From an uncultured Persicitalea sp. (GTDB taxonomy: Bacteria; Bacteroidota; Bacteroidia; Cytophagales; Spirosomataceae): a stretch of 18,933 bases of DNA. Shown here one piece after another: positions 14,219-18,933 of the stretch (positions are counted from its first letter, which is position 1; each line of letters starts with the position of its first letter). The stretch lies in assembly GCA_950075905.1 (NCBI GenBank), contig CATMVR010000015.1:1-18933 (forward strand), given 5' to 3'. The translations under genes and the position numbers were made by a program. The notes beneath the pieces are model-generated. The model was not told the DNA's origin. It saw only the letters and a list, made by a program, of their open reading frames with translations, and made no database searches.

Positions 14219-15607
14219 ATGGAGCAGGAAAACCAAACCATCGAATGGAAAGAATCCTGGCGCGACGAGTTCCTGGGCTGGATCTGTGGCTATGCCAACG
14301 CCAAAGGAGGCACGCTGTTTATTGGCCGGGACGATACCGGTAAAGTAGTAGGCGTACCCAAGGCCAAAAAGCTGCTGGAAGACCTACCCAACAAGATTCG
14401 TGACGTGCTGGGCATCATGGCCGACGTGGAACTGCGCACCGACAACGGGCTGGACTACCTCGCCGTGATTGTGGAGCCCTACCCGTACCCCGTCAACTAC
14501 CGGGGTGAGTACCACTACCGCACCGGCAGCACCAAGCAGGTACTGAAAGGTACCTCCCTCAACAAGTTTTTGCTCAACAAGTCGGGCTTGCAGTGGGATA
14601 CCCTGCCGGTGCCCGGTGTCTCGGTGGCCGATCTCGATCCTGCTTCCTTCAAGCTGTTCCGAACCGCCGCCGCCCGCGCCAGGCGACTGGAAGAGAAAGT
14701 GACGGCCATGTACGCCAAGGGCATGAGCACGCGCGATATCAGCGGATTCATCAAGGAAATGTACGCCATGGAGATCTCGGCCACCGAGATCTCGCACATC
14801 ACTGACAAGGTGATTCCGGTGGTCAATGAATGGCGGACGCGGGCCCTGGAAGCCATCTATACCTTCGTGTTTCTGGACTGCATCCACTACAAGGTCCGCG
14901 AAAACGGCACCATCCAGTCCCGGGCCATCTACAACATCCTGGGAGTGAACAAGGAAGGGAAGAAGGAATTGATCGGGATGTATGTTTCTGAGAACGAGGG
15001 GGCCAAGTTCTGGCTTTCCGTGCTCACCGACTTGAAGCAGCGTGGCGTGGAAGACATCCTGATTGCTTGTATTGATGGCCTGAAAGGCTTCCCGGAGGCG
15101 ATAGCGGCCGTGTTCCCCAAGACCCAGATCCAGCTCTGCATCATCCACCAGATCCGCACTAGCCTGCGTTATGTGTCGGAAAAGGACAAGAAGGCTGTGG
15201 CCCAGGACCTGAAACCGGTCTACAAGGCTGTCAATGCGGATCAGGGCTACGAGAGACTCCTTGAATTCGATGGGAAATGGGGGAAAAAGTATCCTCTGTC
15301 AGTTAAGTCCTGGGTGGACAACTGGGGGAATCTGTCAACCTTCTACGAGTATGATACCGACATCCGGCGCGTCATTTACACGACCAATGCCATTGAGGGT
15401 ATGCACCGCCAGATCAGAAAGGTGACCAAGACTAAGGGGGCCTTTACTTCCGACATGGCCCTATTGAAACTGGTCTACCTGGCTGTAATGGACATCTCCA
15501 AAAAATGGACGATGCCGCTTAGGAACTGGGGATTGGCCATGTCGCAGCTCTACATTAAATTCGGGGATAGAATCCAACCAGAGCGAGAACCGTTTATTGG
15601 CAGCTAA
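14219..15607 (+). CDS. In-frame chimera of an AlbA_2 protein and a truncated IS256 transposase
   Basis: 462 residues from the ATG at 14219, 1 base after the hsdM stop. Residues 1 to about 155 are an AlbA_2 (Schlafen-like, formerly AAA_4) domain: IEWKESWRDEF, then ICGYANAKGGTLFIGRDDTG, and the YHYRTGSTKQVLKG end. Genes for such proteins are often found inside type I restriction operons. From about 157 onward the sequence is an IS256-family transposase starting LEEKVTAMYAKGMSTRDI. The catalytic residues are intact: Asp220 (VFLDCIHYK), Asp286 (ACIDGLKGF) and Glu393 (TTNAIEGMH). IS256 transposases are about 400 residues, so roughly the first 90-100 are missing; the AlbA_2 protein likewise lacks its C-terminal part. 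There is no stop or frame change at the joint near 14687. Most likely a deletion from an IS copy fused two genes; activity of either half is unknown. Confidence 0.8.
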   Translation: MEQENQTIEWKESWRDEFLGWICGYANAKGGTLFIGRDDTGKVVGVPKAKKLLEDLPNKIRDVLGIMADVELRTDNGLDYLAVIVEPYPYPVNYRGEYHYRTGSTKQVLKGTSLNKFLLNKSGLQWDTLPVPGVSVADLDPASFKLFRTAAARARRLEEKVTAMYAKGMSTRDISGFIKEMYAMEISATEISHITDKVIPVVNEWRTRALEAIYTFVFLDCIHYKVRENGTIQSRAIYNILGVNKEGKKELIGMYVSENEGAKFWLSVLTDLKQRGVEDILIACIDGLKGFPEAIAAVFPKTQIQLCIIHQIRTSLRYVSEKDKKAVAQDLKPVYKAVNADQGYERLLEFDGKWGKKYPLSVKSWVDNWGNLSTFYEYDTDIRRVIYTTNAIEGMHRQIRKVTKTKGAFTSDMALLKLVYLAVMDISKKWTMPLRNWGLAMSQLYIKFGDRIQPEREPFIGS

Positions 15608-15638
15608 AAGAAAATGACACAGTTTACTTTACACTCCC
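14687..15638 (+). mobile_element. IS256-family insertion sequence remnant, left end missing
   Basis: The right part of an IS256-family element: transposase codons from about 14687 to the stop at 15607, then a probable right terminal repeat at about 15615-15638 (beginning TGACACAGTTTACTTTACAC). No matching inverted left end was found in the window. The left boundary is inside the AlbA_2 reading frame, so the IS end and the 5' part of the transposase gene were lost. Without the left end the copy should not transpose by itself. Confidence 0.65.
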
Positions 15639-15692
15639 TTCTTAGAAAAATCTTTCATGCAATTGCCCTATTTCATCTCTAATGCCTCCCTG

Positions 15693-15718
15693 TTGCACGT
15701 TTTTTTATCCTATCTTTG
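15693..15718 (+). promoter_or_regulatory. Candidate promoter for the DUF6660-like/czcA operon
   Basis: A TATCTTTG at 15711-15718 matches the Bacteroidota -7 element TAnnTTTG. A TTG at 15693-15695 lies 15 bases upstream, slightly close for the -33 element. The next ATG is at 15726, only 7 bases beyond, which implies a very short or absent leader. Confidence 0.5.
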
Positions 15719-15725
15719 CGGCTCT

Positions 15726-16046
15726 ATGAAGGTTGCACTCTATATATTGGCCGTCTACACTATACTCCTGTCCTGCATTCCTTGCCAGGACAAAGAAGTT
15801 GTGAGCTTGGGTATCCCACCTGTAATCTCAATGAGTGCAACAGTTAACCAGCCTCCCCATGATTTGCCGGACCTCTGCTCCCCCTTCTGCATTTGCACCT
15901 GCTGCGCGGGCATGGACATCCCCGTGTTGAAAACTTACCTACCCGAAAAGCCTGCCGCTGATTTCGCCAGGCCTTCGGCATCCCCCTACACCTCCGCCAT
16001 TCCTTCCGGCGGGGCTTCTTCCGTCTGGCAGCCGCCCAGAGCTTAG
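15726..16046 (+). CDS. DUF6660-like Cys-rich lipoprotein-like protein
   Basis: 106 residues from the ATG at 15726. An in-frame ATG 69 bases upstream would place the promoter-like TATCTTTG inside the gene and adds non-typical residues. The N-terminus MKVALYILAVYTILLSC is a signal sequence with a lipobox-like LLSC, so export and possibly lipid attachment are expected. A CSPFCICTCC cluster near residue 60 is the clearest feature and may bind metal. Short proteins of this kind (the DUF6660 type) occur directly upstream of CzcA/CusA efflux genes in Bacteroidota. The czcA-like gene begins 83 bases downstream on the same strand. The function is unknown; a periplasmic metal-sensing or metal-handling role is inferred from cysteines and context. 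Confidence 0.65.
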   Translation: MKVALYILAVYTILLSCIPCQDKEVVSLGIPPVISMSATVNQPPHDLPDLCSPFCICTCCAGMDIPVLKTYLPEKPAADFARPSASPYTSAIPSGGASSVWQPPRA

Positions 16047-16084
16047 TGTGACATCCTTCCCGTCAGTTTCCCACGCCCCGACCG

Positions 16085-16100
16085 CCCGGTCTTGGCCGGG
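16085..16100 (+). repeat. Short GC hairpin before czcA
   Basis: Arms CCCGG (16085-16089) and CCGGG (16096-16100) with a 6-base loop. It lies between the Cys-rich gene and the czcA ATG at 16130. No T-run follows, and a 5-bp stem may be chance in GC-rich DNA. Confidence 0.3.
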
Positions 16101-16129
16101 AAATCCTGTTACACTAAATCCAAATTTTC

Positions 16130-18933
16130 ATGCTGGACAAAATCATCCATTTCTCCATTCATAACAAGCTGGTGATCGGACTCTTCACGCTGGCGCTGAT
16201 CGCCGTGGGGATTTACTCGCTGACCCGACTTCCCATCGACGCCGTCCCCGACATCACTAATAACCAGGTCCAAGTCATTACCACCAGCCCCTCGCTGGCC
16301 GCCCAGGAAGTCGAGCGGCTGGTCACCTTCCCGGTGGAAACCGAAATGGCCACCATCCCCGACATCACGGAGATTCGCTCCATCTCGCGCTTCGGCCTGT
16401 CGGTAATCACCATCGTTTTCAAGGAAAGCACCGACATCTACTGGGCGCGGCAGCAGGTCGTAGAGCGGCTCGGTAACGCGGCGGACAAGATTCCGCCCGG
16501 TGCCGGGACCCCCGGACTGGCTCCGGTCACCACGGGCCTGGGCGAAATCTACCAGTACTTGCTGAAGGCCAAACCGGGCTATGAGGATAAATTCACGGCC
16601 ATGGAGCTGCGCAGCGTTCAGGACTGGATCGTCCGGCGGCAGTTGCTGGGTACGCCCGGCGTGGCCGACGTGAGCAGCTTCGGAGGCTACCTCAAGCAGT
16701 ACGAAATCGCCATCGACCCCGATAAGCTGCGGGCCATGGACCTGTCGATGGACGAGTTGTTCACGGCCCTCGAACAGAACAACCAGAATACGGGCGGGGC
16801 CTACATCGACAAGCAGCCCAACGCCTACTTCATCCGCAGCGAGGGGCTGATCGGCAGCCTGGACGACATCCGCAACATTAGGGTGCGGGAAACCGCCCAG
16901 GGCCTACCCGTCCTGGTGCGGGACATCGCCACGGTGCGATTCGGCCACGCCGTGCGCTATGGGGCCATGACCCTCAACGACGAGGGCGAGGTCGTGGGCG
17001 GGCTGGTGCTGATGCTGAAGGGAGCCAACTCTTCGGCGGTCATCGACGACGTCAAGGCGCGCGTCGAGCAGATCCGCAAGAGCCTGCCCGAGGGGGTGGC
17101 CATCGACCCCTTCCTCGACCGCACCAAGCTGGTCGACCGCGCCATCGGAACCGTGTCGAAGAACCTGGTCGAGGGAGCGCTGATCGTCATCTTCGTGCTG
17201 GTACTGCTGCTGGGCAACCTGCGGGCGGGACTGGTGGTGGCCTCGGTCATCCCGCTGGCCATGCTCTTCGCGGTGTCCATGATGAAGCTCTTCGGGGTGT
17301 CGGGCAACCTGATGAGCCTGGGGGCCATCGACTTCGGGCTGATCGTGGACGGGGCGGTCATCATCGTGGAGGCAACCCTGCACCACATCGGTGCCAAGAA
17401 ATACGACCACCGACTCAGCCAGGCCGAAATGGACCGGGAGGTGTACGAGTCGGCCTCGAAGATCCGCAACTCGGCGGCTTTCGGAGAAATCATCATCCTG
17501 ATCGTGTACCTGCCCATCCTGGCGCTGGTGGGCATCGAGGGAAAGATGTTCCGGCCCATGGCCCAAACGGTCAGCTTCGCCATCCTGGGGGCGTTCATCC
17601 TGTCGCTGACCTACGTGCCGATGGTCTCAGCCCTGTTTCTGAGCAAGAAACCCAACCACAAGCCCAACTTCTCGGACCGCTTCATCGCCGGAGCCTACCG
17701 TCTCTACGCGCCCGTTCTGGGCTTCGCCCTGCGGCGGCAGGTGGTGGTCATCGTCACGGCGCTGGTGCTTTTCGCCCTCAGTTTGGTCATGTTCCTGAAT
17801 ATGGGCGGTGAGTTCATCCCGCAGCTCGACGAGGGTGATTTCGCCATCGAGACCCGCGTGCTGACCGGCAGTTCATTGTCGGAAACGGCGGACGCCGTGC
17901 AGCAGGCCGCCGGGCTGCTGTTGAAAGAGTTTCCCGACGAGGTGGTCGAGGTGGTGGGCAAGATCGGTTCCTCCGAAATCCCCACTGACCCCATGCCCGT
18001 GGAGGCGGCGGACGTGATGGTGGTTTTGAAGGAGAAGTCGGAATGGACGGCGGCCTCGGGGCGGGAAGAGCTGGCCGACAAGATGCAGGAGTACCTGACG
18101 GAGACCATTCCGGGCGTCACCTTCGGATTTCAGCAGCCCATCCAGATGCGCTTCAACGAGCTGATGACGGGTGTGAAGCAGGACGTGGCGGTCAAGATCT
18201 ACGGGGAGAACCTCGAAGTGCTGGCCGAGCAGGCCAAAAAGGTGGGCCGGGTGGCCAACCAGATCGAGGGCGTGCAGGACCTGTACGTGGAGGTCGTCAG
18301 CGGCCTGCCGCAGATCGTCGTGGAGTTTGACCGCCCCAAGCTGGCCAGGTACGGCATCAGTATCGAGCAGGCCAACCGCACGCTGAGCACCGCGTTCGCG
18401 GGCAGCGCGGCGGGGGTCGTGTACGAAGGGGAGCGGCGCTACGACCTGGTGGTGCGCCTCGACCGGGCCAGCCGCCGCACCATCGATGACGTGCGGGAGC
18501 TGTTCATCACTACCGCCGACGGGCAGCAGGTTCCCCTGGAGCAAGTGGCCCGGGTGGAAATGAAGCCCGGTGCCAACCAGATCCAGCGCGAGAACGCCCA
18601 GCGGCGCATCACGGTGGCCTTCAACGTGCGGGGCCGCGACGTAGAGAGCATCGTGGAGGAAATGCAGGCCAAAATGGACCGCGACGTGAAGCTGCCCGCC
18701 GGCTACTACGCCACCTACGGCGGCCAGTTCCAGAACTTGCGGGAGGCGAGCGCCCGGCTGAGCGTGGCGGTTCCGGTCGCCCTGCTGCTGATCTTCGTGC
18801 TGCTGTACTTCACGTTCCAGTCCCTGCGCCAGAGCATCCTGATCCTGAGTGCCATCCCGCTGTCGGCCATCGGCGGCGTGCTGGCGCTGTGGCTGCGCGG
18901 CATGCCCTTCAGCATCTCGGCGGGCATCGGCTT
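16130..18933 (+). CDS. czcA: CzcA-type heavy-metal RND efflux pump, partial
   Basis: Open from an ATG at 16130 to the window end, about 934 residues. It is the inner-membrane proton antiporter of a tripartite pump that exports heavy-metal ions across the envelope. The first helix (LVIGLFTLALIAVGIYSL) and the RLPIDAVPDITNNQVQV segment are typical of heavy-metal RND proteins. In the fourth helix region the signature reads DFGLIVDGAVIIVE, with Asp401, Asp407 and Glu414. That is the CzcA/CnrA divalent-metal pattern (Zn, Co, Cd or Ni) rather than the CusA copper/silver pattern. Hydrophobic stretches near 340-370, 450-500 and 530-550 and the repeat of the layout after 870 agree. RND pumps have about 1030-1050 residues, but in Bacteroidota many CzcA proteins carry a fused C-terminal CzcC-like domain (about 1450), which cannot be judged here. 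Membrane-fusion and outer-membrane partners are not in the window. Confidence 0.92.
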   Translation, partial: MLDKIIHFSIHNKLVIGLFTLALIAVGIYSLTRLPIDAVPDITNNQVQVITTSPSLAAQEVERLVTFPVETEMATIPDITEIRSISRFGLSVITIVFKESTDIYWARQQVVERLGNAADKIPPGAGTPGLAPVTTGLGEIYQYLLKAKPGYEDKFTAMELRSVQDWIVRRQLLGTPGVADVSSFGGYLKQYEIAIDPDKLRAMDLSMDELFTALEQNNQNTGGAYIDKQPNAYFIRSEGLIGSLDDIRNIRVRETAQGLPVLVRDIATVRFGHAVRYGAMTLNDEGEVVGGLVLMLKGANSSAVIDDVKARVEQIRKSLPEGVAIDPFLDRTKLVDRAIGTVSKNLVEGALIVIFVLVLLLGNLRAGLVVASVIPLAMLFAVSMMKLFGVSGNLMSLGAIDFGLIVDGAVIIVEATLHHIGAKKYDHRLSQAEMDREVYESASKIRNSAAFGEIIILIVYLPILALVGIEGKMFRPMAQTVSFAILGAFILSLTYVPMVSALFLSKKPNHKPNFSDRFIAGAYRLYAPVLGFALRRQVVVIVTALVLFALSLVMFLNMGGEFIPQLDEGDFAIETRVLTGSSLSETADAVQQAAGLLLKEFPDEVVEVVGKIGSSEIPTDPMPVEAADVMVVLKEKSEWTAASGREELADKMQEYLTETIPGVTFGFQQPIQMRFNELMTGVKQDVAVKIYGENLEVLAEQAKKVGRVANQIEGVQDLYVEVVSGLPQIVVEFDRPKLARYGISIEQANRTLSTAFAGSAAGVVYEGERRYDLVVRLDRASRRTIDDVRELFITTADGQQVPLEQVARVEMKPGANQIQRENAQRRITVAFNVRGRDVESIVEEMQAKMDRDVKLPAGYYATYGGQFQNLREASARLSVAVPVALLLIFVLLYFTFQSLRQSILILSAIPLSAIGGVLALWLRGMPFSISAGIG

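Noticed and set aside
13537..14241. Long open frame on the minus strand, 234 codons, opposite hsdM
   Set aside because: It is antisense to a gene with clear methylase motifs; the His/Val/Leu-rich product is typical of mirror frames in GC-rich coding DNA.
16904..18544. Several long minus-strand frames opposite czcA (up to 223 codons)
   Set aside because: They are shadows of the czcA frame, with repetitive H/D/Q-rich or S/T/R-rich translations and no domain pattern.

Overview
The window looks like accessory DNA from a Bacteroidota bacterium, most likely Cytophagales-like (the Spirosoma/Dyadobacter/Larkinella type; genus inferred, not proven). The evidence is a Bacteroides-type conjugation operon (TraE, TraF, TraG, TraJ, TraK, TraN and TraM relatives), a DUF6660-like gene next to a CzcA pump, two TAnnTTTG-type -7 promoter elements, and the near absence of Shine-Dalgarno sequences before the genes.

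Left part, about 1-9724, minus strand: one long, tightly packed transfer operon. It reads from a small ParA ATPase (9724) and a ribbon-helix-helix-like partner, through an unrecognised one-helix membrane protein, then TraE (pilin-like), TraF, TraG (VirB4-type ATPase), TraJ (VirB6/TrbL-like), TraK (VirB8-like), TraN (VirB9-like), TraM (VirB10-like), and a secreted coiled-coil protein cut by the window edge. Together these would form the envelope-spanning channel and motor of a type IV secretion system. No relaxase, coupling protein, integrase or origin of transfer is visible, so plasmid and integrative element cannot be told apart.

Middle part, about 9725-12546, plus strand: an AT-rich divergent control region with repeated AATATTTT boxes that could be the partition site or operator of the ParA pair; a small ORF; a SymE-like toxin gene broken by an in-frame stop; and a three-gene set of an unknown 201-residue protein, a DUF3846-like protein and a RecE/RecB-type PD-(D/E)XK exonuclease. 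Each of the three is preceded by a GC-rich hairpin 14 to 18 bases after the previous stop codon, and a similar hairpin lies in the transfer operon.

Right part, about 12547-18933, plus strand and visibly more GC-rich: an HsdM methylase of a type I restriction system, followed after one base by an AlbA_2 (Schlafen-like) gene joined in frame to an IS256-family transposase that lacks its N-terminus but keeps its DDE residues. The hsdS and hsdR genes expected nearby are absent, so the locus looks like a type I system partly erased by an IS-associated deletion. Beyond the IS end are a short Cys-rich DUF6660-like protein and a CzcA-type heavy-metal RND pump that runs off the window.

Most notable are the AlbA_2/IS256 chimera, the recurring stop-proximal hairpins, the broken SymE gene, and the partition-like pair at the head of the conjugation operon.
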